This document shows, piece by piece, positions 28,814 to 38,011 of a stretch of DNA of 64,000 nucleotides. The translations under genes were made by a program, and so were the position numbers. Origin of the DNA: Corynebacterium mycetoides (GTDB lineage Bacteria; Actinomycetota; Actinomycetes; Mycobacteriales; Mycobacteriaceae). The notes under the pieces are model-generated. The model ran no database searches, was not told where the DNA came from, and saw only the letters and a list, made by a program, of their open reading frames with translations. Where the stretch lies: positions 372,001-436,000 of the forward strand of contig NZ_LT629700.1 of the NCBI RefSeq assembly GCF_900103625.1. Reading direction: 5' to 3'. Position 1 is the first letter of the stretch; every line of letters starts with the position of its first letter.

Positions 28814-30313
28814 ATGACCCCCTCCTCAACCCGCTCCCGCGTCACCGCCCGCGCTCTCGGCGCCCTTACGGTCTCGACCGCACTGCTCCTTAGCGCCTGC
28901 TCCCAAGGCGACGGGGCGAAGGCGGGCCTCCAGGAGGAGAAGAGGCTGGAGACCCACGGCCCTGAGGTGCTTGCCGACGGCGACGGCACCGGAGCGGACG
29001 TGTCGCGGCGCCTGTTTGAGAAGGCGGACGCAGTCGTCGTGGCGCAGCCGAACCGGGAGGACGAGCTCACGGCGGCCAGCGTGGCGGCATCGCTGGGCGC
29101 CCCGATGCTCGTGCGCGTCCCCGGCGCCGAGGCGGCCGTGGACGCCGAGATCGACAGGCTTGGCGCCGGGGGCGACATCCGCGTGATCGAGGTGCCCGGC
29201 CAGGACGAAGCCGTCGCGCAAGCTGCGCCCGTAGCCTCGGGCGCCCCGGACGACGATGTCGCCGCGATCGCGGGGCTGCCGGCGGAGAAGCCGGTGGACC
29301 TCGTGCTCCCGCCGATGCTGGCCACGCCCGAGACCTCGCGGGCGGCGGCCGCCACGGCGCGCGCGGCCGGAGCCGAGGTGGACGTGATCGGGCTCGCCGA
29401 CCCGCGCCTGACGTCTGAATCCATGGCCACGGTCACCGGGCAAGACACGCTGGCGCTGGGGCAACAGTGGGGGACGACGGAAGACTTCGCCCACAAGGTC
29501 GCGCTCGCGGGCAACGGCGAGCTGCCCGGAGGCGGCGGCCTGGTCTTCCCCGGCCGCCGCATGATCGCGCTCTACGGCCACTCGTTCGCCCCCGAGCTCG
29601 GCGTGATGGGGGAGCAGGACCCGGCGGCCGCGGCAGCGCTGGCGACACAGTACGCGCAGCAGTACCAGCCGATGGAGGAGCAGCCGGTGATCCCGGCGTT
29701 CGAAATCATCGTCACCGTCGCCTCCGAGTTCCCGGGTGAGGACGGCGACTACTCCAACGAGGCCCCCATCGACACGATCGTGCCGTGGATCGACGCGATC
29801 ACCGAGGCCGGCGGGTACGCGGTGCTCGACCTGCAGCCGGGCCAGGGCGACTTCCTGCACCAGGCGAAGCTGTACGAGGAGCTTCTTAAGCGCCCCAACG
29901 TCGGCCTGGCCCTCGACGCGGAGTGGAAGCTCAACCCGGGCGAGCAACCCTTGTCGCGCGTCGGTTCCGCCACCGCCGCCGAGATCAACCAAGTCGCCGA
30001 CTGGCTGGCCCAACTCACGCGCGACAACGACCTGCCCCAGAAGGCCTTCGTGTTGCACCAGTTCCAGGTGGCCATGTTCCCCGACCGGGAAAACATTCAG
30101 ACCGCCCACCCGGAGCTGTCCTACGTGCTGCACGCGGACGGTCACGGCAGCGCGGGCCAGAAGTTCGACACCTGGAACGTCCTGCGCCAGGGCCTCGATC
30201 CCAACTTCTTCATGGCGTGGAAGAACTTCATCGACGAGGACCAGCCGATGTTCACCCCCGAGCAGACCTACACGGAGGTTCAACCGCGCCCGTGGTTCGT
30301 CAGCTACCAGTAA
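28814..30313 (+). CDS. Lipoprotein with CWB2-like N-terminus and second unknown domain, long form
   Basis: 499 residues. Signal peptide with lipobox LSAC (TVSTALLLSACSQG). Residues ~45-235 match the domain of the lipoprotein at 22642-23496. Residues ~235-499 form a separate domain starting FPGRRMIALYGHSFAPELG and containing EIIVTVASEFPGEDGDYSNE, LDLQPGQGDFL and ALDAEWKLNPGEQP; the pattern of strands each followed by acidic residues suggests a TIM-barrel, glycosidase-like fold (inference). Found in C. glutamicum near leuB as well, from memory. Its TAA stop is the start of the -10 for the next gene. Function unknown; envelope location is likely. Confidence 0.78.
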   Translation: MTPSSTRSRVTARALGALTVSTALLLSACSQGDGAKAGLQEEKRLETHGPEVLADGDGTGADVSRRLFEKADAVVVAQPNREDELTAASVAASLGAPMLVRVPGAEAAVDAEIDRLGAGGDIRVIEVPGQDEAVAQAAPVASGAPDDDVAAIAGLPAEKPVDLVLPPMLATPETSRAAAATARAAGAEVDVIGLADPRLTSESMATVTGQDTLALGQQWGTTEDFAHKVALAGNGELPGGGGLVFPGRRMIALYGHSFAPELGVMGEQDPAAAAALATQYAQQYQPMEEQPVIPAFEIIVTVASEFPGEDGDYSNEAPIDTIVPWIDAITEAGGYAVLDLQPGQGDFLHQAKLYEELLKRPNVGLALDAEWKLNPGEQPLSRVGSATAAEINQVADWLAQLTRDNDLPQKAFVLHQFQVAMFPDRENIQTAHPELSYVLHADGHGSAGQKFDTWNVLRQGLDPNFFMAWKNFIDEDQPMFTPEQTYTEVQPRPWFVSYQ

Positions 30314-30322
30314 GGTAGGTGC

Positions 30323-32185
30323 ATGACAGTTGAACTCGACGAGGTCCGCGCCTTCCTCGCCGACCACGAGCCGTTCGCGCACCTGCCCGCCGACACGCTG
30401 AGCTGCCTGCCGCAGCAGATGTCGATTACCTACGTGCGCCGCGGCGAGACCGTGATCAACTACGGCGACGTCAACGACACGCTCTACATTATCCGCTCAG
30501 GCGCGGTCGACGTGGTGGGACCGGACAACATGCTGCTCGACCGCAGGGACGCGGGCCGGAACTTCGGCTACTCCACGCTTGTCGACGACCCGCGCTCCCG
30601 CTACCTCATGGCAGCCGTGGAAGACAGCGTCCTATACATGCTCCCGCGCGCCGCGTTCGCCGAGCTCGTCGAGGCTTTCCCAGAGATGCTGCGGTACTTC
30701 GACACGGCCTCACGGCGCGTCAAGGCCGCGGCCGAGGAACTCAAGAAGGGCTCCGGGGCCTCCGACGTGCTGCGCACCCCCGTCTCGGCGTTGGCCGCTG
30801 GCGCGCGGCTGGCCACGGTCGACGGGGACACCCCGATCGCCGACTGCGCCCGGCTGATGGACCAGCGCCGGATCTCCAGCCTCGTGGTCACGGGCGGAGC
30901 GGAGCCGGGGATCGTCACGGACCGCGACTTTCGTTCCCGGGTCGTTGCCGGCGGCGTCGATACGCGGGCCCCTATCAGGGAGGTCATGTCCTCGCCCGTG
31001 GTCACCGTGGACGAGGACGCGCTCGTGTTCGAGGCGATGCTTGCGATGGGCGAGCTCGGCGTGCATCACCTCGGGGTCAGCGGGCCGGACGGAATCGTCG
31101 GGGTGATCACCAGCACCGACATCATGCGCCAGCTCCAGACCGACCCCATTTACCTGGCCGCGGACGTGAAAAAGAGCGGGCGGGACGAGCTCGCGGGAGC
31201 TTATCGACGCGGCGCGGAGGTGGCGGCGCGTTTCCTCGAGCGAGGGGCGTCCGCCTTCGAGGCGCAGAAGCTGCTCACCAGCGTGGCGGACTCCATCGCC
31301 CGCAGACTGTTCACCCTGGGCATCGACGAGCTGGGACCCCCGCCGGTGCCGTTCGCGTTCGTGGCCGTCGGCTCGCAGGCGCGCGGGGAGATGGGGCCGG
31401 CCTCCGACCAGGACAACGCGCTGGTGCTGGACAACTCCTACGACCGGGCCGCGCACGGCGACTACTTCGCGCGGCTGTGCGAGTACGTCTGCGCCGGGCT
31501 TGCCGACGCCGGCCAGGTCCTGTGCCCCGGCGGCATCATGGCCAGCAACCCCGACTGGCGCATGACGCAGGCGCAGTGGGTAGACACGTTCCACACCTGG
31601 GTCACCGCCCCGGAGCCCGACGCGCTGCTCAACGCGCAGGTGTTCTTCGACTTCCGCACGCTCTTCGCCGCAGGCGGCGGCGAGGAGCTGGCCGCGGCGG
31701 TGCACGAGTACGCGGTGGGAGCCGCGCGCGGCTCGCAGCGCCTGCACACCCACCTGGCGGCCCTGGCCACCTGGCGCGAACCGCCGATCGGGTTCTTCCG
31801 CGGGTTCGTGGTCGAGCGCACAGGGGACTACGCCGACACCCTCGACGTAAAGAAGGGCGGCACCGCCGCGGTGGTGCAAATGGCGCGCCTCTACGCCATC
31901 ACCGCGGGCGTGAGCGAGGTGGACACGATCGCGCGCATCAAGGCCGCGGCGGGGATCTCCGTTTCCGCCAAGGGCGCCGAGGACCTCCTCGGGGCCTACG
32001 AGTACCTGAGCAACTTGGCGTTGACGCACCAGGCGCGCCAGCTGCGCGCCGGGGAGCAGCCGAACTACCACATCGACCCCAAGGCGCTGCCCAGCCGCGA
32101 GCGCGACGCCCTGCGCGACGCGTTCGGCGTGATCAAATCTCTGCAGTCCGCGCTAGCCAGCAAGTACCCGGTGAGGTCGGTCTAG
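30323..32185 (+). CDS. cNMP-binding / CBS / DUF294 nucleotidyltransferase-like protein
   Basis: 620-residue signalling protein with four modules: a cyclic-nucleotide-binding domain (~1-140; RRGETVINYGDVNDTLYIIRSG is the cap region), a CBS pair (~150-275; the repeats near RISSLVVTGG and GVHHLGVSGPDGIVGVITSTD), a DUF294 nucleotidyltransferase domain (GSQARGEMGPASDQDN with the D-x-D pair, as in GlnD and its relatives) and a DUF294_C helical domain. Known homologues are poorly characterised; a role in cAMP or adenylate sensing is inferred. ATG 30323 is 6 bases after TAAGGT, whose TAA is the stop of the preceding gene. Ends directly at the next ATG. Confidence 0.88.
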   Translation: MTVELDEVRAFLADHEPFAHLPADTLSCLPQQMSITYVRRGETVINYGDVNDTLYIIRSGAVDVVGPDNMLLDRRDAGRNFGYSTLVDDPRSRYLMAAVEDSVLYMLPRAAFAELVEAFPEMLRYFDTASRRVKAAAEELKKGSGASDVLRTPVSALAAGARLATVDGDTPIADCARLMDQRRISSLVVTGGAEPGIVTDRDFRSRVVAGGVDTRAPIREVMSSPVVTVDEDALVFEAMLAMGELGVHHLGVSGPDGIVGVITSTDIMRQLQTDPIYLAADVKKSGRDELAGAYRRGAEVAARFLERGASAFEAQKLLTSVADSIARRLFTLGIDELGPPPVPFAFVAVGSQARGEMGPASDQDNALVLDNSYDRAAHGDYFARLCEYVCAGLADAGQVLCPGGIMASNPDWRMTQAQWVDTFHTWVTAPEPDALLNAQVFFDFRTLFAAGGGEELAAAVHEYAVGAARGSQRLHTHLAALATWREPPIGFFRGFVVERTGDYADTLDVKKGGTAAVVQMARLYAITAGVSEVDTIARIKAAAGISVSAKGAEDLLGAYEYLSNLALTHQARQLRAGEQPNYHIDPKALPSRERDALRDAFGVIKSLQSALASKYPVRSV

Positions 32186-32752
32186 ATGTTCGGCTTTGGC
32201 GCACCGCGCCGCGAGACGGTCGGCGACGCCTTGCTCGCCGTCGACGTGGAAACGACCGGGCTCACACCCGGAAAGCACCAGCTTGTGTCCATCGGGTGGG
32301 TGCCGGTCGACGGCCGGGTGATTGACCTGTCCGCAGCGCGCTACTTCGTGTTCTCGGGCACGGCGGTGGGGGACTCCGCAACGATCCACGGCGTGACGGA
32401 CGATGACATTTCCTCCCACGGTACCGATGCGCGGGTGATCCTGGACGAGTTCTCCCGCGCGCTGGAGGGCCGCAGGCTCTTGGCGCACTTCGCGCAGATG
32501 GAGGTCGGTTTCATCAGCCACGCCATGAAGCAGGTGGCGGGGCGGGCGTGGCGGCTGCGGGACCGCGACGTGGTGGACACGTTCGCCTTCGAACGCCGCC
32601 ACATGGAGCGGATGGGCACTTACCCGCGGGGAGAGGACCTGCGCCTGGCGCGCGTGCGGCAGCGCTACGGCCTGCCCGACTACCGCAACCACAACGCGCT
32701 GACGGACGCGATCGCCTGCGCGGAGCTCTACCTAACGCTCACGGTACGGTAG
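32186..32752 (+). CDS. DnaQ-like 3'-5' exonuclease
   Basis: 188 residues, DEDD superfamily. Exo I is AVDVETTGL (Asp20, Glu22), HGVTDDDI follows, Exo III is HNALTDAIACAELYL (His and Asp). The middle motif, usually HNxxFDxxFL, reads AHFAQMEVGFI, with Glu where Asp is usual; this may still bind metal. Probably a stand-alone DNA (or RNA) exonuclease rather than the replicative epsilon subunit. Begins at the base after the stop of the DUF294 gene, so the pair is co-translated; the same pairing is found in C. glutamicum (memory). Confidence 0.86.
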   Translation: MFGFGAPRRETVGDALLAVDVETTGLTPGKHQLVSIGWVPVDGRVIDLSAARYFVFSGTAVGDSATIHGVTDDDISSHGTDARVILDEFSRALEGRRLLAHFAQMEVGFISHAMKQVAGRAWRLRDRDVVDTFAFERRHMERMGTYPRGEDLRLARVRQRYGLPDYRNHNALTDAIACAELYLTLTVR

Positions 32753-32760
32753 CGTTCCTG

Positions 32761-32766
32761 TAGTCT
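32761..32766 (+). promoter_or_regulatory. -10 hexamer TAGTCT for the FAH gene
   Basis: TAGTCT, 7 bases, ATG 32774. Contains part of a GTCTCAC element (32763-32769) as seen before ilvC and cstA. Confidence 0.5.
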
Positions 32767-32773
32767 CACGGGC

Positions 32774-33565
32774 ATGCGCTTTGGACGAATTGCAACCCCT
32801 GAAGGAATGACCTTCGCCGTCATCGACGATGACGGCACCACCGCGAAAGCTATCGCGGGCACTCCGTTTACGGAGCCCGAGTACACCGGCAGGCAGTGGC
32901 CGCTCGAAAGCGTACGCCTGCTCGCCCCCATGCTCCCGTCCAAGGTGGTCGCCATCGGCCGCAACTACGCCGACCACGTCGCAGAGGTGTTCAAGCAGTC
33001 CGCCGAGCACCTGCCCCCAACCCTGTTCCTCAAGCCCCCGACCGCCGTGATCGGCCCCGAGGCCGCCATCAAGATCCCCGAATTCGCCACCAAGGTCGAG
33101 TTCGAGGGCGAGATGGCGCTCATCATCGGCACCCCCTGCAAGAACGTCAAGGCGCAGGACTGGAAGTCGGTCGTGCGCGGCGTGACCATCGTCAACGACG
33201 TCTCCTCGCGCGACCTGCAGTTTGCCGACGGCCAGTGGGCGCGCGCGAAGGGCATCGACACGTTCTGCCCGCTTGGCCCCTGGATCGAGACGGACCTGGA
33301 GCGCTTCGACTTCACCAACACCCCGATCAAGGCGCACCTGACCCGCGACGGCGTCACCGAGACGAAGCAGGACTCCAACTCCAACCAGATGATCATGGAC
33401 CTCGGCGAAATCATCGAGTTCATCACCGCGTCCATGACGCTGCTGCCCGGCGACGTCATCTGCACCGGCTCCCCGGCCGGCACCGCCGCGATGTTCCCCG
33501 GCGACCGCATCGAGGTGGAGATCCCCGGCATCGGCCGGCTGGGTAACCCGGTCGAGGCCGCTTAG
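32774..33565 (+). CDS. Fumarylacetoacetate hydrolase family protein
   Basis: 263 residues, FAH superfamily (fumarylpyruvate hydrolase / 2-hydroxyhepta-2,4-dienedioate isomerase / acylpyruvase types). Metal ligands and core motifs are visible: IGRNYADHVAE, FLKPPTAVIGP, VEFEGEMALIIG (the E-x-E ligands) and GVTIVNDVSSRDLQ (Asp ligand), then GDVICTGSPAGTAAM near the end. Exact substrate cannot be set; oxaloacetate decarboxylase activity has been described for the C. glutamicum homologue as I recall. Upstream of gltX in that species also. Its TAG stop lies in a 13-base tandem repeat. Confidence 0.9.
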   Translation: MRFGRIATPEGMTFAVIDDDGTTAKAIAGTPFTEPEYTGRQWPLESVRLLAPMLPSKVVAIGRNYADHVAEVFKQSAEHLPPTLFLKPPTAVIGPEAAIKIPEFATKVEFEGEMALIIGTPCKNVKAQDWKSVVRGVTIVNDVSSRDLQFADGQWARAKGIDTFCPLGPWIETDLERFDFTNTPIKAHLTRDGVTETKQDSNSNQMIMDLGEIIEFITASMTLLPGDVICTGSPAGTAAMFPGDRIEVEIPGIGRLGNPVEAA

Positions 33566-33595
33566 TTCAGTCCGCTAGTTCAGTCCGCTAGTTCA
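33563..33595. repeat. 13-base tandem repeat at two converging gene ends
   Basis: TAGTTCAGTCCGC twice (33563-33575, 33576-33588), then seven bases of a third copy. The first copy carries the FAH stop codon and the second ends in the stop codon of the convergent isochorismate synthase gene. Confidence 0.8.
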
Positions 33596-34706
33596 ACCCG
33601 AGCGCGCGCATGATCGTGCGCAACTTCGCGGTGGTCTCATCCAGCTCCGCCTGCGGGTCGGAATCCGCGGTGAGCCCGCCGCCCGCCCACGCGCGCGCCG
33701 TGGTCCCGTCGCCGGCCACCTCGGCGCAGCGGATGGACACCATGTACTCGCCGTCGCCTCCGGCCTCCGTGTAGCCCACCGCCCCCGCGTAAAATGAACG
33801 GTCCGTCTCCGCTGTGCAGATCAGCGCCTTCGCCGCCTTCGACGGGGTGCCGCACACCGCCGGGGTGGGGTAGAGCAGCTGGGCGAGCTCCAGCGCGCTC
33901 GGCGCCGGGTCGCGCAACACCCCCTCGATGGGTGTGGCCAGGTGCCACATCTCGTTGGTCTTGTCCAGGCGCGGACGCTCCGGCACGCTCAACCGGGTGC
34001 ACAGCGGGGTGAGGATCTCGCGGATGTGGTCGACCACGAAGGCGTGCTCGGCAAGGTCCTTGGGGGAGTCGTAGAGGGCTTCGCCGGCGGCGCGGTCGGA
34101 GGGGGCGTCGTCAAGCATGCGCGGAGCGGACCCTGCAAGCGGGTAGGAACTGACGACGTTGCCGCGGCGGCGCACGAGGACCTCGGGCGAGGAGCCGACG
34201 AGCATGTGGCCCGCGAAGCCCGCCGGGGTGAGGTCGGCGATGAAGCCGTCGCGGGTGGCGGAAAGGTCGATGAGGCGCGCGGCGACGAGGCGCGGATCCA
34301 CGGGGGAGTCGAAGGCGATGTCGACGGCGCGGGCGAGGACGACCTTGTCCAGTGCGGAGTTCTGGATCGTCTCCACGGCCGCCTCGATGCGGCGCAGGTG
34401 CTCGGCGGGGGAGGGGTCGAACCCGCTTACGTGCGCGGACAGCGTGGAGCCCTCGCCGACCCGGTAGTAGGGGTGCGGCTCGAGCGCGCCGGGCTCGCGC
34501 ACGATCCGCTCCGGCACTGTCAGTGCCGCAGCGGCGTCCTGGTCGAACGGCAGCGCGCCGACCACCATCTCCGCCTCGCCGCGCCCGAGGGCGTCGACCG
34601 CCGCACCCACGTCGGTGAACACCCGGGCGGCGCCCTGGGTACGTACGGACCCGTGACTGCGTGAGAGCAGGAAGTCGGGCGCGGTCGCCGGGCGTGCGGA
34701 ATGCAT
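33588..34706 (-). CDS. Isochorismate synthase (MenF/EntC family)
   Basis: 372 residues; converts chorismate to isochorismate, for menaquinone or, less likely, a catecholate/salicylate siderophore. Visible: [41 protein letters not shown] (the substrate-binding SPExL and PLAGT-like region), [12 protein letters not shown] and the C-terminal blocks [20 protein letters not shown] and FYAGAVGY. The chorismate-binding Lys expected at the N-terminal side is in [13 protein letters not shown] 34706 is 8 bases after TACACT (minus strand). A longer open frame through gltX antisense DNA is a shadow. No other men genes are in the window; menaquinol would feed CydAB. Confidence 0.9.
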   Translation of the reverse strand: MHSARPATAPDFLLSRSHGSVRTQGAARVFTDVGAAVDALGRGEAEMVVGALPFDQDAAAALTVPERIVREPGALEPHPYYRVGEGSTLSAHVSGFDPSPAEHLRRIEAAVETIQNSALDKVVLARAVDIAFDSPVDPRLVAARLIDLSATRDGFIADLTPAGFAGHMLVGSSPEVLVRRRGNVVSSYPLAGSAPRMLDDAPSDRAAGEALYDSPKDLAEHAFVVDHIREILTPLCTRLSVPERPRLDKTNEMWHLATPIEGVLRDPAPSALELAQLLYPTPAVCGTPSKAAKALICTAETDRSFYAGAVGYTEAGGDGEYMVSIRCAEVAGDGTTARAWAGGGLTADSDPQAELDETTAKLRTIMRALGLN

Positions 34707-34714
34707 GGTAGGCA

Positions 34715-34771
34715 AGTGTACTGCCAGCTGCCTGGGTGCCGGCGAGCGGGCGGTGAACGCCGCGCTACGAT
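34715..34771. promoter_or_regulatory. Divergent leaderless promoters of isochorismate synthase and gltX
   Basis: Minus strand TACACT (34715-34720) 8 bases before ATG 34706; plus strand TACGAT (34766-34771) 7 bases before ATG 34779. The two starts are only 72 bases apart. Confidence 0.55.
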
Positions 34772-34778
34772 TGTGCGC

Positions 34779-36290
34779 ATGACTGAATCCTCCCTCTCGA
34801 CAGACCGCAACCCCGCGATGCGCGTCCGTTTCTGCCCCTCGCCGACAGGAACCCCGCACGTGGGCATGGTCCGCACCGCCCTGTTCAACTGGGCGCAGGC
34901 CCGCCACAGCGGAGGCACCATGATCTTCCGCATCGAGGACACCGACGCCGCGCGCGACTCGGAGGAGTCGTACCAGGCGATCGTCGATTCGCTCACGTGG
35001 CTCGGCCTCGACTGGGACGAGGGCGTGGTCAAGGGAGGCCCGCACGAGCCCTACCGCCAGTCGCAGCGCATGAACATATACAAGGACGTGCTGCGCAAGC
35101 TTATCGACGCCGGCGAGGTGTACCCGGCCTACTCCACCAACGAGGAGGTTCAGGAGCGCCACAAGGCGGCCGGGCGCGACCCGCAGCTCGGCTACGACAA
35201 CTACGACCGGGACCTCACCGAGGAGCAGATCGCGGCGTTTGAGGCCGAGGGCCGCGAGCCGGTGTGGCGCCTGCGCATGCCGGAGAAGGACTGGACGTGG
35301 ACCGACCTGGTGCGCGGCGAGATGACGTTCAAGGCACACACCCAGCCGGATTACGTCGTCGCCCGCTCCAACGGCGCGCCGCTGTACACGCTGGTCAACC
35401 CGCTTGACGACGCCCTGATGGGCGTCACCCACGTCCTGCGCGGCGAGGACCTGTTGTCCTCCACCCCGCGCCAGATCGCCCTGTACGAGGCCCTCATCCG
35501 CCTCGGTATCGCCGAGCAGGTGCCGGCGTTTGGCCACCTGCCGTTCGTGATGGGCCAGGGCAACAAGAAGCTGTCCAAGCGCGACCCCGAGTCGAACCTG
35601 TTCAACCACCGCGACAACGGCATCATCCCCGAGGGCATGCTCAACTACCTCGCGCTGCTCGGCTGGTCGCTGTCGGCCGATCAGGACATCTTCACCGTCG
35701 ACGAGATGGTCGCCGCCTTCACCGTCGACGACGTCCTGGGCAACCCCGCGCGCTTCGACCAGAAGAAGCTCGAGGCCATCAACGCCGACCACATCCGCCG
35801 GCTCGAGCCTGCCGATTTCGCCGCCCGCCTGCGCACCTACCTCTCGGAGTACACCGACTTCCCGGCCGACTACCCGGCCGAGAAGTTCGCGGTCGCCGCC
35901 GATTTGGTTCAAACGCGCATCAAGGTGCTTGCCGACGCCTACGGTCTCCTCAAATTCCTCGTCACCGCCGACGCCGACCTGGTGCTCGACGAGAAGGCCG
36001 CGAAGAAGAACCTCAAGGACGATGCCATCGCCCCGCTCGACGCCGGCATCGCCGCCCTGGAGGCCGTGGAGGATTGGTCGACCTCTGCGATCGAGGAGGC
36101 GCTGAACAAGGCCCTCATCGAGGATCTCCAGCTCAAGCCGCGCAAGGCCTTCGGCGCACTGCGCGTGGCCGTCTCCGGTGAGGCCGTCTCCCCGCCGCTG
36201 TTCGAGTCCATGGAACTGCTTGGCAAGGAGTCCACCCTCACGCGGCTGCGCGCGGCCCGCGCGGTGACCCCGTTCGAGGCTTCCGAATAG
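34779..36290 (+). CDS. gltX: Glutamyl-tRNA synthetase
   Basis: 503-residue class I synthetase charging tRNA-Glu, and probably tRNA-Gln too, since GatB and GatA genes for the transamidation route are present. HIGH-equivalent HVGM in [22 protein letters not shown] (near residue 30), KMSKS-equivalent KKLSKRD near 263, and [23 protein letters not shown] between. Start ATG 34779 gives MTESSL and follows the TACGAT-N7 pattern; the in-frame ATG at 34701 lies in the divergent promoter region and was rejected. tRNA-Gln and tRNA-Glu genes follow 113 bases downstream. Confidence 0.96.
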   Translation: MTESSLSTDRNPAMRVRFCPSPTGTPHVGMVRTALFNWAQARHSGGTMIFRIEDTDAARDSEESYQAIVDSLTWLGLDWDEGVVKGGPHEPYRQSQRMNIYKDVLRKLIDAGEVYPAYSTNEEVQERHKAAGRDPQLGYDNYDRDLTEEQIAAFEAEGREPVWRLRMPEKDWTWTDLVRGEMTFKAHTQPDYVVARSNGAPLYTLVNPLDDALMGVTHVLRGEDLLSSTPRQIALYEALIRLGIAEQVPAFGHLPFVMGQGNKKLSKRDPESNLFNHRDNGIIPEGMLNYLALLGWSLSADQDIFTVDEMVAAFTVDDVLGNPARFDQKKLEAINADHIRRLEPADFAARLRTYLSEYTDFPADYPAEKFAVAADLVQTRIKVLADAYGLLKFLVTADADLVLDEKAAKKNLKDDAIAPLDAGIAALEAVEDWSTSAIEEALNKALIEDLQLKPRKAFGALRVAVSGEAVSPPLFESMELLGKESTLTRLRAARAVTPFEASE

Positions 36291-36329
36291 AACTACATCG
36301 GTGTCATTGAGGCGCCGTGAGCTGGCGAT

Positions 36330-36359
36330 TTGTTCGCCACGGAGCCTTCTGGCTATAGT
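36330..36359 (+). promoter_or_regulatory. Promoter of tRNA-Gln/tRNA-Glu
   Basis: TTGTTC (36330-36335), 18-base spacer, TATAGT (36354-36359), 44 bases before tRNA-Gln. Confidence 0.65.
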
Positions 36360-36403
36360 AATCAACGTTGTTCAGCGCGGGAGTTACCGCACTGAAAAAC
36401 GAT

Positions 36404-36475
36404 TGGCCTATGGTGTAATTGGCAACACAACGGTTTCTGGTACCGTCATTCTTGGTTCGAGTCCAGGTAGGCCAG
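36404..36475 (+). tRNA. tRNA-Gln(CTG)
   Basis: 72 bases. Acceptor TGGCCTA/TAGGCCA, D arm with GTGTAATTGGCAACA, anticodon arm AACGG-TTTCTGG-TACCG giving CTG, T arm CTTGG-TTCGAGT-CCAGG, discriminator G. CCA is not part of an extended 3' end. Confidence 0.95.
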
Positions 36476-36500
36476 CAGCGGATTCATCCGCTCTTTCTAT

Positions 36501-36573
36501 GCCCCGTTCGTCTAGTGGCCTAGGACGTCGCCCTCTCACGGCGGTAACACGGGTTCAAATCCCGTACGGGGTA
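36501..36573 (+). tRNA. tRNA-Glu(CTC), copy 1
   Basis: 73 bases. Acceptor GCCCCGT/ACGGGGT (one G-T pair), anticodon arm TCGCC-CTCTCAC-GGCGG giving CTC, T arm ACGGG-TTCAAAT-CCCGT, discriminator A. Copy 2 at 42795 differs at one base in the D loop (T here, C there). Confidence 0.95.
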
Positions 36574-36579
36574 CAACGC

Positions 36580-36622
36580 AAGCGAGGCAGTCGGTTCTTC
36601 TTCACTGGCTGTCTCGCTTTTT
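36580..36622 (+). terminator. Terminator after tRNA-Glu copy 1
   Basis: AAGCGAGGCAGTCGG pairs with CTGGCTGTCTCGCTT, followed by TTTT. The IS256-family element begins two bases after its T run, so its tail was the insertion target. Confidence 0.85.
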
Positions 36623-36624
36623 GT

Positions 36625-38011
36625 GGGTTAAACGACAAAATGTGTGTCTGTTGTCGGCGTGTCGCGGGGTTAGATGTGGCCTTTTTGGATGCCGATTGAG
36701 TGTGTGTAGTTGGTGTCGATAGCGTTGTCGTAGAGGGCTGGTCGTCCGGTTTCGTGGTCGGCGTGGTTCTCGTTGTGGGTCAGGGTGGATACTTTGGCGA
36801 GTTGGTCCTGGCCCCAGTTGGACTGCCTGGCGATCTCAACAGGATCGTCAGGCAGTTCCGTTTGCAGATACAGCCACCACTCCAGCATCCGACGCTGATG
36901 CTCCCCGGATCGTCCGCGGTGGGTGCGGGTCAGCAGTTTCAGTTGGGCGTTGATGCCGCCTTCAAGGCTGTTGGTGGTGGATTTGATCCGGTTGGCATCG
37001 AGGACACCGTCGGGTGGTTCGAGGTAGACGAACAGTAGGTTGTTTCGCCACAGGTGGTTGAGGCTGTTGTAGGCCTTGCGGGTGCGTTCATGCGTCCATG
37101 ACCAGGTGCGTTGCCGTGTCGCCGGGTCGGTTGTCCACGTTTTCTGGTTCATCCAGTCGCGGTAGACGTTGCCGTATTCGTGTAGCTGCGCACCCCACGC
37201 GGCCGCCTCGTCAAGATCGGTGATCTTCGTGAGGTTGAGCGCGAGCTGGTAGATCGCTCGTCCTGCATCGGTGCGTGGGCGTGAGGTGGTGTGTCGGCGT
37301 ACCACGCGTTGGGCGTGGACGAGGCAGCGCTGCACTTTCGTTGTGGGCCAGCATGTCTTGATTGCGCTGGCAGCGCCTTGGCCGCCGTCGATGACAGCGA
37401 TCAGGGGCGCGGGGATACGTTCGAGGAGCTTTTGGTAGTCGCCGGTGGTCTCACGTGTGCACCAGTGCCAGGCGATGACGTGATCCAAGGTGGCGGCTAC
37501 GATGAGACACCCGCCGGCGGTGTAGGTGCCGTCGATGAAGACCTGGTCGTAGACCCGGCCTTCGTGCCCGATCGTGGGATCGGGGACATCAACTAGCCAG
37601 AAGTATTCAAACCGGCGTTGCAGGGTACGCGGATGACACCCTGCTTCGGCAGCAGCGGTTCTCAAGCTCGCACCGGTCGTGAGGTGGGCGATAAATGCTG
37701 CGAAGGCTGCGGAGTTGGTGATATCGGGGCGCTGCTTGGTGGTGGAAGCGCCGCAGATTTTGCACCGCCACCGGGTGCGGTTGGCGGAGGTCTTCCCGTT
37801 GCGTTTCGTCTCGCCGCCGCACACCTGGCATCGGGGTTGGTTCTTCGGCATTGATCAAGCCAACACCGGCGCCTACCACACGCTGCTGTCACACCCCAAT
37901 ATTTCGCCGCCCTGGGACGGATATAAGCTCCAAGATCATATACTTTCCGGATTACCGCTGATCAACCCAAACAAATCGATGAATCCGGACACACATTTTG
38001 TCGTTTAACCC
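36625..38011 (-). mobile_element. IS256-family insertion sequence, IS1249-like, apparently intact
   Basis: 1387 bases. Terminal inverted repeats GGGTTAAACGACAAAATGTG at the left (24 bases, to 36648) and the exact complement at the right (37988-38011). Flanked by an 8-base target duplication CTTTTTGT (36617-36624 and 38012-38019). One full-length transposase on the minus strand. Size, ends and zinc-ribbon transposase match IS1249 of C. xerosis from memory (the element flanking ermCX in Tn5432); no resistance gene is present here. Confidence 0.9.
36670..37851 (-). CDS. IS256-family (IS1249-like) transposase
   Basis: 393 residues, complete. N-terminal zinc ribbon with CQVCGG and CKICGA (residues ~8-35), a helix-turn-helix region (SLRTAAAEAGCHPRTLQRRF), then the DDE catalytic domain: first Asp in VFIDGTYTAGG, second Asp in LIAVIDGGQGAASAI, Glu in STTNSLEGGINAQLK. 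No frameshift, so it is probably active. Codon use has more TTG/GTT on the plus strand complement and lower GC than neighbours, consistent with recent arrival. Confidence 0.92.
   Translation of the reverse strand: MPKNQPRCQVCGGETKRNGKTSANRTRWRCKICGASTTKQRPDITNSAAFAAFIAHLTTGASLRTAAAEAGCHPRTLQRRFEYFWLVDVPDPTIGHEGRVYDQVFIDGTYTAGGCLIVAATLDHVIAWHWCTRETTGDYQKLLERIPAPLIAVIDGGQGAASAIKTCWPTTKVQRCLVHAQRVVRRHTTSRPRTDAGRAIYQLALNLTKITDLDEAAAWGAQLHEYGNVYRDWMNQKTWTTDPATRQRTWSWTHERTRKAYNSLNHLWRNNLLFVYLEPPDGVLDANRIKSTTNSLEGGINAQLKLLTRTHRGRSGEHQRRMLEWWLYLQTELPDDPVEIARQSNWGQDQLAKVSTLTHNENHADHETGRPALYDNAIDTNYTHSIGIQKGHI

Noticed and set aside
33588..36365. 925-residue minus-strand open frame
   Set aside because: The part above 34706 is antisense to gltX and reads as low-complexity His/Arg/Gly; only the isochorismate synthase part is real.
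36625..38011. Composite resistance transposon
   Set aside because: Only one IS copy and no resistance gene are present in the window; the ends and target duplication belong to a single IS.
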